This document shows, piece by piece, positions 1 through 8,548 of a stretch of 64,000 bases of DNA. The DNA is from CAVROP01 sp050008495. Lineage in GTDB: Bacteria; Acidobacteriota; Terriglobia; UBA7540. Numbering within the stretch: the first letter of the stretch is position 1; each line of letters starts with the position of its first letter. The translations under genes were made by a program, and so were the position numbers. The DNA lies in contig JBEKMN010000013.1 in NCBI GenBank assembly GCA_050008495.1, positions 7,885 to 71,884 on the forward strand, given 5' to 3'. The notes beneath the pieces are model-generated. The model saw only the letters and a program-made list of their open reading frames with translations, had not been told where the DNA came from and did no database searches.

Positions 1-457
1 CGATCTTATTGGAAATTCGGTAAATCTCCTTCTTTTCATCCCAACTTCGGTCGGGGTCGAACTCCACGCCCAGAGTGGTGGCGAGCATTTCCGCCGCCAG
101 TTCCTCGGCGTATTCCCCGGCCACTTCTTCCGTCTCGCCAAAGGAGTGATGCTCCGAGAGATAGCCAAAGGCATTCCGGTCAGAGGGAATTGCAACTCCC
201 ACCGAAGCGGCAATCAAACGGTGCGGCTCCCGTGTTGAGTTCTCACTCATGACCACGAATGTCACTTGGCCGGGGCGGAGTTCCTTCACGCCCTCGGTCC
301 GGGAAACCAGCTTGCAGCGGGGCGGGAAAATGCTCGAGACTCGTACCAGGTTACAGGCAGCGATTCCGGCAGACCTAAGTGCCAATTCGAAGCTGGTAAG
401 CTTTTCCCGGTGTTTCCCTACACCCTTGGTGAAAAACATGCGTTTGGCGACGAACAT
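1..457 (-). CDS. pdaD: Pyruvoyl-dependent arginine decarboxylase (3' end cut by window edge)
   Basis: Reading the minus strand from an ATG at 457 gives about 152 residues that run off the left edge. The protein has the family hallmarks: a GVGKHREKLTSFELAL stretch near the N-terminus, then NLVRVSSIFPP. In that motif the second Ser is where the proenzyme cleaves itself to make the pyruvoyl-bearing alpha chain and the beta chain. FGETEEVAGEYAEELAAEML and GVEFDPDRSWDE follow. The enzyme converts arginine to agmatine and CO2 in the cytoplasm, the first step of the agmatine route to polyamines. Known members are about 160 residues long, so only a few C-terminal residues are missing. An AGAAGGTGG-like Shine-Dalgarno sequence about 10 nt upstream supports this ATG; an in-frame GTG at about 469 is less likely. 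Confidence 0.88.
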   Translation of the reverse strand, partial: MFVAKRMFFTKGVGKHREKLTSFELALRSAGIAACNLVRVSSIFPPRCKLVSRTEGVKELRPGQVTFVVMSENSTREPHRLIAASVGVAIPSDRNAFGYLSEHHSFGETEEVAGEYAEELAAEMLATTLGVEFDPDRSWDEKKEIYRISNKI

Positions 458-800
458 TTGATTCCCCACCTTCTCATCGGCGCTGTTTTTTCCCAAATCG
501 AGCGGCGACGCGACGAAGACAGCCCTGGAAGACTCCTTTTCGGGTATGGCCAGGAATGTTGTAAACTAACAAAAAGCCAAGAAAAGTGTCAACGCATTTT
601 TCAAAAGATCAAAGCAGTTCGCGCCATGCCACTAAGCCGCAAGGGAAGGCAAAGTGGAAGTTGTTTATTCTCTGCGACCTTCGCGTAGTTTGCGCCGTTG
701 CGTGAACCTGTTTCCCGCACAGAATTCCGTGGCGCACCCCCGTGAGCGAAGTATGCCGCCTGCTACACAGACTGATAAAAATTTTTGATGGCAGCAACCC

Positions 801-829
801 TTGACTAAATCCTCCGCGCACGCTATGTT
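801..829 (+). promoter_or_regulatory. Candidate sigma-70 promoter for glnA
   Basis: TTGACT (801-806) and TATGTT (824-829) are separated by 17 bp. Transcription would start near 836, giving a leader of about 65 nt before the AGGGAGG ribosome-binding site of glnA. No sigma-54 (GG-N10-GC) site was found. The rest of 458-900 shows no convincing gene. Confidence 0.45.
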
Positions 830-901
830 GCATTATTAAGTAAAAGACAACCTGCGCTTACGCCCTTGATCGCGGGCAGAAAACTTTCCTAGGGAGGATC
901 T

Positions 902-2311
902 ATGAATCCGAAGGCAGTATTAGAGTTTGCTGCTGCCAACAACGTGAAGATTGTGGACATCCGTTTCACCGATCTTCCGGGCCTGTGGCAGCACGTTTCA
1001 TTCCCGATTCACGAACTGGAAGAGAGTTCTTTCGAAGATGGCTTCGGCATGGATGGTTCCAGCATCCGCGGCTGGGCGGCGATTCATGAGAGCGACATGC
1101 TCTTGGTACCCGACCCGAGCTGGTTCATGCTCGATCCGTTCACTGAGACCCCCACTTTGGCCATGATCGGCGACATCATCGACCCCGTGACCCGGCAACA
1201 TTACCTGAAGGATCCCCGGAATATCGCCAAAAAGGCGGAGAATTATCTCGTTTATACCGGGATTGCTGACACGGCATACTTTGGTGCGGAGGCCGAGTTC
1301 TTCATCTTTGACAACATCCGCTTCGACCAGGCCCAGCAACACGGTTTCTATTTTATTGACGCCGAAGAGGGACGCTGGAACTCGGGCCGCGAAAAGGACA
1401 ACCTGGGTTACCGGCCGCGCTACAAGGAAGGTTATTTCCCGGTTCCGCCCACCGACCATTATCAGGACCTGCGCAGTGAGATGGTTTTGGCGATGGAAAA
1501 GGCCGGACTGCAAATCGAGTGCCACCACCACGAAGTCGCCACCGGCGGCCAGGCTGAGATCGACCAGAGATTCAACTCCCTGTTGAAATCGGCCGACGGG
1601 ATGATGATCTACAAATACATCATCCGCAATGTGGCCTATCAGTACGGCAAAACGGTGACCTTCATGCCCAAGCCCATTTTCCAGGACAACGGCTCGGGTA
1701 TGCACACGCACCAGAGCCTTTGGAAGGACGGCAAGCCGCTGTTTGCCGGGGACAAGTACGCGGGATTCAGCCAACTCGGCCTTTGGTATATCGGCGGGCT
1801 GCTGAAGCACTCGCCCGCGCTCGCTGGGCTGATCGCGCCCACCACAAACTCCTACAAACGGCTGGTGCCGGGCTTTGAGGCCCCCGTCAACCTCGCTTAC
1901 TCGCGACGCAATCGCAGCGCCTGTTGCCGGATCCCCATGTACTCGCCCAACCCGAAAGCCAAGCGAGTGGAGTACCGTCCGCCCGACCCGTCCTGCAACC
2001 CCTATATGGCATTCGCTGCCATGTTGATGGCGGGCCTCGACGGAGTTGAAAACAAGATCGACCCCGGCGAGCCGCTCGACAAGGACATTTACGACTTGGG
2101 TCCGGAAGAGTTGAAGAAAGTGCCCACCCTCCCCGGTTCGCTCGAAGAATCGCTGCGAGCTCTCGGGAACGATCTCGATTTCCTGCTCAAAGGAGATGTT
2201 TTCAGCGAAGAACTGCTCGAGACCTGGATCGATTACAAGATGAAAAATGAAGTGCAGGCCGTGAACATGAGGCCGCACCCTTACGAGTTCGCGCTCTACT
2301 ACGACATTTAG
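902..2311 (+). CDS. glnA: Type I glutamine synthetase
   Basis: This is a 469-residue cytoplasmic enzyme that makes glutamine from glutamate, ammonia and ATP; type I enzymes form dodecamers. Visible motifs, in order, are FEDGFGMDGSSIRGW (N-terminal signature), GAEAEFFIFD (metal-binding Glu), ATGGQAEIDQRFN, NGSGMHTHQSLW (ammonia/glutamate site), and KRLVPGFEAPVNLAYSRRNRSA (ATP/glutamate site). The length matches the GSI family. The tyrosine in DKDIYDLGPEE is residue 397, the position adenylylated in Escherichia coli GlnA, so regulation by GlnE (encoded at 8549-11515) is expected. The start follows AGGGAGGATCT. The stop codon overlaps the stop of the convergent gene at 2308. Confidence 0.97.
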   Translation: MNPKAVLEFAAANNVKIVDIRFTDLPGLWQHVSFPIHELEESSFEDGFGMDGSSIRGWAAIHESDMLLVPDPSWFMLDPFTETPTLAMIGDIIDPVTRQHYLKDPRNIAKKAENYLVYTGIADTAYFGAEAEFFIFDNIRFDQAQQHGFYFIDAEEGRWNSGREKDNLGYRPRYKEGYFPVPPTDHYQDLRSEMVLAMEKAGLQIECHHHEVATGGQAEIDQRFNSLLKSADGMMIYKYIIRNVAYQYGKTVTFMPKPIFQDNGSGMHTHQSLWKDGKPLFAGDKYAGFSQLGLWYIGGLLKHSPALAGLIAPTTNSYKRLVPGFEAPVNLAYSRRNRSACCRIPMYSPNPKAKRVEYRPPDPSCNPYMAFAAMLMAGLDGVENKIDPGEPLDKDIYDLGPEELKKVPTLPGSLEESLRALGNDLDFLLKGDVFSEELLETWIDYKMKNEVQAVNMRPHPYEFALYYDI

Positions 2312-4227
2312 CGAGAACTCGCAATAGCTTTAAGGTCAGCCAGCGGCGGGCGACGATCCTGAGCGGTCGCCGCCCCCGCGTTTTCGTAGATCAAACGCAA
2401 CCCCCAATCGGTATCCCCCGGGAAATCCGGCAACTCGATAATCCCGATTTGATTCGAACGCACGGCACCGGATCCTGCGTTGTGCCAGCTCCCATTGCGC
2501 GGATCGAACCACTGCGCGCGGTAAGTGCTGTTCAGCCTGCCTCCTCGCATCTGAGCGCGCGGCGCCCCTTTCTCAAAGTAGGCAAGGAAAATCTCTTTGT
2601 CCGGCGTTCGCGCGCAGTAAGCCCAGCCTTCGTACGCTTTCAAGTTGTAGTCCTTGTTGGGCGAAACGAGGTCGGCGTCCGGTTCCAAGTCCTGATAACG
2701 CCTGCCGATAGAAAATGCGAATTCGCGCAGGTACTTCATCTGCGCTCCTGAAATCCACTGGAAGGCGTCCCACATCTTGATCGGGGCCGCCGGTTCGATA
2801 TCCGCTCCCCAGATACCTTCCGCCCCGTAGACATGCCCGCCGAGACCGCCTGATAAAAAGCTTCCATACATCGAAGAGCGCACGAATTGAGCGTCCTTTT
2901 CCGTGCCGCCCGGCGCCCCGTACTTGTAGCCCTTTCCACCCAGGCCACGAGCGTCCACGTACCCGGAGTAATAAGGCTCGCCATTGATCGCCGGTTCGGC
3001 GTGAGGCAGATGGAAAATTTCCGTCAGATACCAGTAATTGTCGTGCTCGCGCATGTTGCCAGTCTGCTGCAGCGTAACCCACGAACCTTCGCCCCAATTC
3101 TCGAGCGTGGAGGGATCGGCATTCGCGGAGAGCAGCGTGCCAAAGGGCGGCGGCCCAAATCTGGCCATCACGCAATCAATGGCCTTCACATATTCCTCGG
3201 GGCCGATGGTTTCGCTGATGATGTCGAGATGGATTGGACTGAAGACGACGTTATTGGCCTGGTAGCGCGACCAGACGTATTGGATGAAGCGGGCATAGGA
3301 GTCGGGCCACTTGTAATACTTCTTCCAACACAAGCTCGCATCACGGCGGGAAACTTCGATGAAAGGCACGAACCCCTGCTCGTTCAAGTAGTCAATCTTG
3401 CGGTCGATGTAATGGAAATACTCCGGGTTGATTTGGTCTACGTCGGGGAACATATTTGAGTACCCGGGGACTTTTCCGGGAAAGAGGAAGGGTCGCCCGC
3501 CCTCGTTATCCATATTCTTAGCGCTTCCGGTTCCAAACTCCAGCCAAGCAGAGCGGACCGTAGTCTTCTCCGGGTCGTTCATCACGACGTGCCAGGGAGA
3601 GCTATCCGTCATCCAGTTGGGAAACGCGGCAATCACGTTGATCCAGTTGTAGCCCTGGGCTTTGCGAAAGCGCACGTAGTCTTTGAACCCGGCAGTGGGG
3701 CCGAGAGGCCGTTCGCGGTCATCGTCATACCAACGGAAGCGGTTAGTTCCCACCGAATACCACGTGTCGCCGATGACGAAAAACGGCGTGCCATCTCCCG
3801 TTTCCAGGGCATGACCGTTCGGCGTGGCGCGGAGAAATCCGCGACGCAGCGCGTTCGCCTGTTTTTCTGCGTCGCTCCATTCCACGGCGGTGAACGAGCC
3901 GGCCTTGCCCGCTAACCCTGCATCCTGCGGACTCGATCCGCTGGTCCAGTCCCAGAGGCCGGGCCGGGTGGCCACCAGGCGCACTCTGAAGGTTCGACCG
4001 CCGTCCCAGAATCCGTATACACGTTTCTTAAACTGCGGCCCGGTAAGGTCCACCCAGACCACGGGATCCGTATAGGGGTTGGCAAAAGAAGCCGCAGACG
4101 TAAAAGTCAGCTCCACTTTCTCCCATACATGAACTGCGCCAGAAGCCGGAATGGCCCAAACGGCTGTAACTAATGCCGCGACAATCGCAGGCCTGAAAAA
4201 TGCCGGGCTGCGCCGCTGCGTGTTCAT
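2308..4227 (-). CDS. Secreted apiosidase-like glycoside hydrolase (DUF5060/DUF4038 type)
   Basis: About 639 residues from the ATG at 4227, which has a GAGGG Shine-Dalgarno sequence and a good signal peptide (MNTQRRSPAFFRPAIVAALV, cleavage near ASG-AVH). A small beta domain follows (VHVWEKVELTFTS, DUF5060-like). A TIM-barrel region of the DUF4038/apiosidase-like type comes next, with GTPFFVIGDTWYS, QGYNWINVIAAFPNW, PFIEVSRRD and NGEPYYSGY. A C-terminal collagen-binding-like beta domain (IFLAYFEKG, AQWFDPRNGSW) ends the protein. The role inferred is trimming plant or microbial glycans outside the cytoplasm; the substrate is unknown. Longer open frames up to 4365 start inside a dispersed repeat and are rejected. 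It lies 112 bp downstream of the alpha-galactosidase, probably in the same operon. It converges on glnA. Confidence 0.75.
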   Translation of the reverse strand: MNTQRRSPAFFRPAIVAALVTAVWAIPASGAVHVWEKVELTFTSAASFANPYTDPVVWVDLTGPQFKKRVYGFWDGGRTFRVRLVATRPGLWDWTSGSSPQDAGLAGKAGSFTAVEWSDAEKQANALRRGFLRATPNGHALETGDGTPFFVIGDTWYSVGTNRFRWYDDDRERPLGPTAGFKDYVRFRKAQGYNWINVIAAFPNWMTDSSPWHVVMNDPEKTTVRSAWLEFGTGSAKNMDNEGGRPFLFPGKVPGYSNMFPDVDQINPEYFHYIDRKIDYLNEQGFVPFIEVSRRDASLCWKKYYKWPDSYARFIQYVWSRYQANNVVFSPIHLDIISETIGPEEYVKAIDCVMARFGPPPFGTLLSANADPSTLENWGEGSWVTLQQTGNMREHDNYWYLTEIFHLPHAEPAINGEPYYSGYVDARGLGGKGYKYGAPGGTEKDAQFVRSSMYGSFLSGGLGGHVYGAEGIWGADIEPAAPIKMWDAFQWISGAQMKYLREFAFSIGRRYQDLEPDADLVSPNKDYNLKAYEGWAYCARTPDKEIFLAYFEKGAPRAQMRGGRLNSTYRAQWFDPRNGSWHNAGSGAVRSNQIGIIELPDFPGDTDWGLRLIYENAGAATAQDRRPPLADLKAIASSR

Positions 4228-4257
4228 AATCCCTCGAAGGTCATCCGCTGCTTTGAA

Positions 4258-4340
4258 AGTCGTGGCGCGGGCATCCTGCCCGCGAGTTTTTGCGCGAACG
4301 AGACAGCCCCACAAAAGCGGGCGGGACGCCCGCACCACAT
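4258..4340. repeat. Dispersed palindromic repeat between the GH27 and apiosidase-like genes
   Basis: GTGGCGCGGGCATCCTGCC and GGGCGGGACGCCCGCACCAC form the arms of an imperfect inverted repeat around TTTTTGCGCGAACGAGACAG. The right end abuts the stop codon of the alpha-galactosidase gene. A related GCGCGGG...CCCGCGC element lies at 48119-48171. It may act as an mRNA hairpin within the operon. Confidence 0.7.
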
Positions 4341-5692
4341 CAGTCGCTGGCGCGGTACAGAACACAGAAATGGGGCTGCAATTTCAGCTTGAGTGAAGTC
4401 GCCGAACCTAAGTCCTTACGTTCCCAAAGGTCTCGCAACCTGTAGCTCTTGCCCGACGTGAGTCCAAGCTCATTCCATTCCAGCGTAATGTCCTCCGCGA
4501 CTTCTCCGCGATTGAAGATGGCGAGGTATTGGCCTTTCCCGTCCTCGGGCTTGGCGGACCAGATCACCGCGCCATTGGTGGTAATCAAGGGCCGGTTTGC
4601 GGTGGAGTGCTGGTCTACGGCAATCACTTCGGGATTCGTCAGCAGCGATGTTGTCCAGGCATCGCTATGCGGCAGGTCGCAGCCGAGCATGAGAGGAGAA
4701 CGGATGATGGACCAGAAAGCCAGCAGGGTACGCTGTTCATCGTGAGTAAAGCGCGTGGGGCGCGCCGAACCCAACCCCGGTCGCGGGCCCAAATAGCCGA
4801 TGGGGAGCATATCGGCATCCGGCCAATGGTTGACTCCCGCGTAGGGCGCCCATCCGACAGCCGTGGCGAACTGCCCATGCAGAGTCTGAACCCACGGCTC
4901 GTCGGCGCCGGGTGCCCAATAATCCCAGAAGTCATCCGAGATGCGCCACATCTGCGCGTACCGGCGCACGTCATCGGCAACCCCGAGCGACGTTGGCCCC
5001 GGCGACAGGCTCAGCACAATGGGGCGGCCCGCCTTCTTGAGCGCGGAGCTGAGCATGTGAATTTCACCGGCGTTGTACGGACGGCTCGAAATGCAGTCCA
5101 CTTTGATGAAATCCAGGCCCCAGTTGGAATAGAGTTGGGCGAGCGAGTCGTAAAAGGCCTGCCCGGCCGGATTGGACTTCACCCCGTAAGTGTCGGGATT
5201 CCACGAGCAGGTGTCCGACTTATCCGCAGCCTCAGCCGCATGGAATGCCGTACCGGCAATCGGCATATTCTTGTCCACCGCTTCGCGCGGAACGCCTCGA
5301 ATGATGTGAATGCCGAACTTCAGGCCGAGCGAGTGCACGTAGTCTGCAACGGGCTTGAAACCCGCGCCGTCCGCCGCGGAGGGGAAGCGGTTCGGAGCCG
5401 GTATGAAGCGCCCCTGGCTGTCCAGAGTGAATTTCCACGAGGGCTTGCCGCCGCTTTCCGGGTTCTGCAAATACCAGCCTTCGTCAACCACAGCATATTG
5501 CCAGCCGAACTGCTTCAAGCGTTTCGCCATCCAGTCGGCATTGGCTTTGTACGCTCCTTCATCGATCGTCAGGCCGTACGAGTCCCAACTGTTCCAGCCC
5601 ATGGGCGGAGTCGCCGCGAGTTGCGGCGTTTGCTGCGCTGAGAGCGGCAGAAGGCCTGCTCCGATTACGAAGATCGATAACATGACTCGCAT
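4340..5692 (-). CDS. Secreted alpha-galactosidase, glycoside hydrolase family 27
   Basis: About 450 residues from the ATG at 5692, preceded by AAAGGAG. The longer frame to 5767 lacks a ribosome-binding site. Residues 1-20 are a signal peptide (MRVMLSIFVIGAGLLPLSAQ). GH27 signatures are clear: TPPMGWNSWDSYG, QYAVVDEGWY, GLDFIKVDC (Asp nucleophile), RPIVLSLSPGP, MWRISDDFWDYW (acid/base Asp region), NHWPDADMLPIG, and a C-terminal beta-sandwich ending FCVLYRASD. The enzyme would release terminal alpha-galactose from oligosaccharides or glycans in the periplasm or outside the cell. It is co-directional with the apiosidase-like gene downstream. Confidence 0.9.
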   Translation of the reverse strand: MRVMLSIFVIGAGLLPLSAQQTPQLAATPPMGWNSWDSYGLTIDEGAYKANADWMAKRLKQFGWQYAVVDEGWYLQNPESGGKPSWKFTLDSQGRFIPAPNRFPSAADGAGFKPVADYVHSLGLKFGIHIIRGVPREAVDKNMPIAGTAFHAAEAADKSDTCSWNPDTYGVKSNPAGQAFYDSLAQLYSNWGLDFIKVDCISSRPYNAGEIHMLSSALKKAGRPIVLSLSPGPTSLGVADDVRRYAQMWRISDDFWDYWAPGADEPWVQTLHGQFATAVGWAPYAGVNHWPDADMLPIGYLGPRPGLGSARPTRFTHDEQRTLLAFWSIIRSPLMLGCDLPHSDAWTTSLLTNPEVIAVDQHSTANRPLITTNGAVIWSAKPEDGKGQYLAIFNRGEVAEDITLEWNELGLTSGKSYRLRDLWERKDLGSATSLKLKLQPHFCVLYRASD

Positions 5693-5758
5693 CACAATTC
5701 TCCTTTCATCCCGGCTCCAGAAGTTATCTCGGATCCGCGCTGCTGATTGTGTGTTCAA

Positions 5759-5786
5759 GTTATACACCGCAATCCGGTTTGTTCAA
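5759..5786 (-). promoter_or_regulatory. Candidate sigma-70 promoter for the alpha-galactosidase gene
   Basis: On the minus strand, TTGAAC (5786-5781) and TATAAC (5764-5759) are separated by 16 bp, about 60-70 bp upstream of the ATG at 5692. Confidence 0.4.
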
Positions 5787-5891
5787 CAGTTTTGTTCGAT
5801 TAATCGGGGGATTCGCCCAGCAAGGATTTCCCGATTGTGTTTCCTGCATGTCGTAGTAAAGTTGAGTCGAATCGGTACCAGGTTTTTGAAA

Positions 5892-7178
5892 ATGCGCGAA
5901 GCGCCTTGGATTAATAGCGCAAGGGCGGCAGCCGGCGCTGCCGCACTCCAAATCGTGGTTTCCTGGTGTCTTTGTGTCTGGGTGGTGAACCTCCCCGCGC
6001 AAACGGAGCGCATTGCAGTTCTGGCGGACTTCGAAGGCGGCTCCGTCGGCAAGGTGGGCCAGGTTTCTCCCACTCACCTGCGATGCGCCGTGAGAGGGCA
6101 GTTCGACCAGGACCATCGAAACCGCCAAGCCGATTGGTATTATTTCGAGCTCACGAACCTTCCGCGCGAGCCCGTAACTATCGACTTGGTTGATTTGGCC
6201 GGTGAGTATAACTACGCGGGCCCTGCCTATTCGGTCACGGCGGACGTGCGGCCTGTTTACAGCTACGATGACATCCACTGGTCGCACTTCACCGATCAGC
6301 AAGTATCCTGGGACGCCCGCGAGCCGCACCTGAGCCTCCAGTTCACCCCTGAGCACGACCACGTCTGGATTGCGCACGTCGAACCCTATACCTGCCGGGA
6401 CCTCGCCAACCTGCTCAGTTCCTTCGGTAACGGTCCCTACCTCGAAGAACGGTCCGTGGGCCGTACAGTCGAGGGTAGGGAGGTAGCTCTCCTCACCATC
6501 ACTAACCGCAGCGTTCCGGAACGGCAGAAAGCGGTCATCTGGCTCATGTTCCGCCAGCATGCCTGGGAGGCGGGCACTTCTTGGGTTGCCGATGGAGCGG
6601 TGCGTTTCCTGCTCTCCGGTGACGCGCGCGCGGCCCGAATCCGCGATCGCGTCATCTGCAAGATTTTTCCATTGGCTGACCCGGACGGAGTGGCGCACGG
6701 AGGTGTTCGATTTAACCTGAATGGCTTCGATCTAAATCGGAACTGGGATAGTCCCGATCCGCAGAAGATGCCGGAAATCTGGGGGCAGCGGAAGGCTATC
6801 CTTGAATGGGTTGATTCAGGGCACCGCTTAGACTTATTCCTTTCCTTGCACAACGACGAGGATAATGAATATCTGGAGGCGCCGGGCATGTTCAAGGCGT
6901 TGGGGGAGCGGCTATTTCAGGAACTGGCGTCGCAGTCTTCTTTTAATCCCACCGGACCCCTGCGGGACCCGGGCGCCACCACCACGCCGGGCAAGCCCGG
7001 GCGTATGACCGTCGACCAGGGACTTTTCAACGACCGCAAGCTGCCCGCAATGTTGATGGAACAGATGATCGAGTATGACTCGAAGCTCAGACGCGTGCCC
7101 ACGGCGGCTGACCGAAGGCAATTCGGCGCTGAACTCGTCCGCGCGTTGTCCGTGGCGGTGGCCGGCGGAGGCCTTTAA
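5892..7178 (+). CDS. Secreted M14-family zinc carboxypeptidase
   Basis: About 428 residues. An N-terminal beta domain (NLPREPVTIDLVDLAGEYNYAG ... YTYCR-like) resembles that of cytosolic-type M14 carboxypeptidases. The M14 catalytic domain follows, with RQHAWEAG (H-x-x-E zinc ligands), DLNRNWD (substrate carboxylate Asn-Arg), FLSLHNDED (third zinc ligand), and a later AMLMEQMIEYD that may hold the catalytic Glu. It would remove C-terminal residues from peptides; a hydrophobic stretch (IVVSWCLCVWVVNLPAQ) suggests export. The start is uncertain: the ATG at 5892 lies in a dispersed-repeat sequence (MREAP...) without a clear ribosome-binding site, and GTG at 5955 is an alternative. It is transcribed divergently from the alpha-galactosidase gene. 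Confidence 0.8.
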   Translation: MREAPWINSARAAAGAAALQIVVSWCLCVWVVNLPAQTERIAVLADFEGGSVGKVGQVSPTHLRCAVRGQFDQDHRNRQADWYYFELTNLPREPVTIDLVDLAGEYNYAGPAYSVTADVRPVYSYDDIHWSHFTDQQVSWDAREPHLSLQFTPEHDHVWIAHVEPYTCRDLANLLSSFGNGPYLEERSVGRTVEGREVALLTITNRSVPERQKAVIWLMFRQHAWEAGTSWVADGAVRFLLSGDARAARIRDRVICKIFPLADPDGVAHGGVRFNLNGFDLNRNWDSPDPQKMPEIWGQRKAILEWVDSGHRLDLFLSLHNDEDNEYLEAPGMFKALGERLFQELASQSSFNPTGPLRDPGATTTPGKPGRMTVDQGLFNDRKLPAMLMEQMIEYDSKLRRVPTAADRRQFGAELVRALSVAVAGGGL

Positions 7179-7208
7179 GAGCTGGTTGCAGGTTTAGAGC
7201 CTTTAAAT

Positions 7209-7299
7209 TGGTAGCGCGGACCCCCGGTTTTGGGGGTCCGCGGCTCGTCCATTGGCCTGAAGAAGACCGCGGACCTCAAAACCGGGGGTCCGCGCTACC
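7209..7299. repeat. Long inverted repeat at the 3' ends of the M14 and RMD1 genes
   Basis: GGTAGCGCGGACCCCCGG with its local complement GGGGGTCCGCGG on the left is mirrored by CCGCGGACCTC...ACCGGGGGTCCGCGCTACC on the right. The right arm contains the TAG stop codon of the convergent RMD1-type gene. It probably works as a bidirectional transcript-end hairpin. Confidence 0.8.
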
Positions 7300-8383
7300 C
7301 CTTGCCTCGAAAGAGAAAGACGATTTCGATGATCAGAATGATGACCACCAATAGCTCGAGGACGAAGGCCCTGCCTTGGTGGAACTGGTCGACCATGAAG
7401 CGGTAAAGGTTCTCAGCAGTGTTCAGCTTTTGTTGGACCAGGTTCTTGTAGTCCTCGACGCCGACCTTTCCGGCTGCCATGCGGTAGAGCCGCGCGGAAA
7501 ACATATCGCTTAAGAATTTGATGGCGTTGTCCGCTCGCTCGGTGAGCTCCGTGACGTCCAGCAGCAGAGTGTGAAGCCGGGCCGATGCCTGGGCCAGCCG
7601 CCAGCGAGCGAAAATTCCAGTCCCCTTTTCCAACGACTGATAGACGCTCTTTAGCTCGCGGGTCAGGACCTCGTCGTAATGTCGAAACTCGAGAAGCTGG
7701 GAGTTGGCATATTCGAGCAGCTCGATGGTGGTGGTCGCGCCTGCCGCGGTGTCGTAGACGAACGCCGCGTTCCAGCCGGCGACGACCAGGTCGTTGGGAG
7801 AATAGGACATGCTGGAATGCAGCGTCTCGCGACGCTCGCCTTCCGAAAGCTGGGCATCCTCGCTTCGGACCACTCGCGCGATCTGGTCGCCGAAATTCTG
7901 CAAGAGATCGGCGGCGGTGGGCCGTCCCTCGATCTCCTGCACGTGGAAGATGTAGTAGTCTTCATTCAACCAATGCTCGTAGGGCTTAACCAACGCCGGC
8001 GTGACCCTGCGAAGCATTTGCCGAGCCAGGAAGGCGGCCTGCCGCTCAATTTCGAGGCCCGCAACGTATCTCGAAGAGAGGGCCACGAGTTTCTCCCAAT
8101 TCCCCTCAAAAGCCAGCTTGAACTCGACGCTTAGAACCCCGTAATCGTAGTACTTCAGACGCCCCGTCAACTCTTCGCCGGTGGCCAGAAGGAGTTTCTC
8201 CATCGGCTCCTCGACCGGCGGATTCTCGAAACGGACGTATTCCGGGGCCGGATGTTTAAAGCTGGGCTCGCGCCCCGCCGGCTGCAATCCCAAAATACGT
8301 CGCAACTCCTCCAGCCGGATCTCCTCGCAAACATCGAAGAGAATCAGAATCAGTACGGAACCGCGTAGCTGCGTCGCTGACAT
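7295..8383 (-). CDS. RMD1/YagE family protein (DUF155) with C-terminal membrane anchor
   Basis: 362 residues. The C-terminal half has family features: ELLEYANSQLLEFRHYDEVLTRELKSVYQSLE, a predicted coiled coil, and a terminal hydrophobic helix LELLVVIILIIEIVFLF followed by RGKG (residues about 338-362). Eukaryotic relatives (RMD1, RMND1) act at membranes in meiotic nuclear division or mitochondrial translation, but the bacterial function is unknown. The stop codon lies in the flanking inverted repeat. The gene stands alone on the minus strand between plus-strand genes. Confidence 0.75.
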   Translation of the reverse strand: MSATQLRGSVLILILFDVCEEIRLEELRRILGLQPAGREPSFKHPAPEYVRFENPPVEEPMEKLLLATGEELTGRLKYYDYGVLSVEFKLAFEGNWEKLVALSSRYVAGLEIERQAAFLARQMLRRVTPALVKPYEHWLNEDYYIFHVQEIEGRPTAADLLQNFGDQIARVVRSEDAQLSEGERRETLHSSMSYSPNDLVVAGWNAAFVYDTAAGATTTIELLEYANSQLLEFRHYDEVLTRELKSVYQSLEKGTGIFARWRLAQASARLHTLLLDVTELTERADNAIKFLSDMFSARLYRMAAGKVGVEDYKNLVQQKLNTAENLYRFMVDQFHQGRAFVLELLVVIILIIEIVFLFRGKG

Positions 8384-8430
8384 GAGAACCTCGAAATTCG
8401 AAACTGAAGGTGGAGGTCACAATTATAGAA

Positions 8431-8524
8431 GTGGTTAGTGGCTAGTGGCTAGTGCCTGGAGAAGCCGTCTTAGGGGCGGTTCGCGATCCGCCCTTACACT
8501 AGCCACTAGCCACTCGCCACTAAC
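8431..8524. repeat. Word-type hairpin repeat upstream of glnE
   Basis: The left arm repeats the word AGTGGCT (GTGGTTAGTGGCTAGTGGC). The right arm carries the complement (CACTAGCCACTAGCCACTC). The loop contains GGGGCGGTTCGCGATCCGCC, itself a hairpin. Confidence 0.8.
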
Positions 8525-8535
8525 CCCTGCTGTTA

Positions 8536-8541
8536 TATAAT
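8536..8541 (+). promoter_or_regulatory. Consensus -10 box 7 bp upstream of glnE start
   Basis: TATAAT at 8536-8541 is preceded by TGTTA and lies only 7 nt before the ATG at 8549. No clear -35 is present. If used, the transcript would be leaderless or nearly so. Confidence 0.35.
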
Positions 8542-8548
8542 CGGTTGC

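Noticed and set aside
801..845. Sigma-54 promoter for glnA (CGCACG...TTGCA)
   Set aside because: The spacing is off by one and the -24 GG is not present. A sigma-70 promoter at 801-829 fits better.
998..2278. Long minus-strand ORF (426 codons) opposite glnA
   Set aside because: It is the antisense shadow of a highly conserved gene. It has no recognisable domain and no ribosome-binding site.
4227..4365. N-terminal extension of the apiosidase-like gene (VRASRPLLWGCLVRAK)
   Set aside because: It is encoded by a dispersed palindrome. The internal ATG at 4227 has both a ribosome-binding site and a proper signal peptide.
4529..5641. Plus-strand ORF opposite the alpha-galactosidase gene
   Set aside because: It is a shadow of the GH27 coding frame; the GH27 motifs lie on the minus strand.
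8431..8524. Word repeats considered as a CRISPR array
   Set aside because: Units are 7-8 bp and contiguous, with no spacers of constant length and no cas genes.
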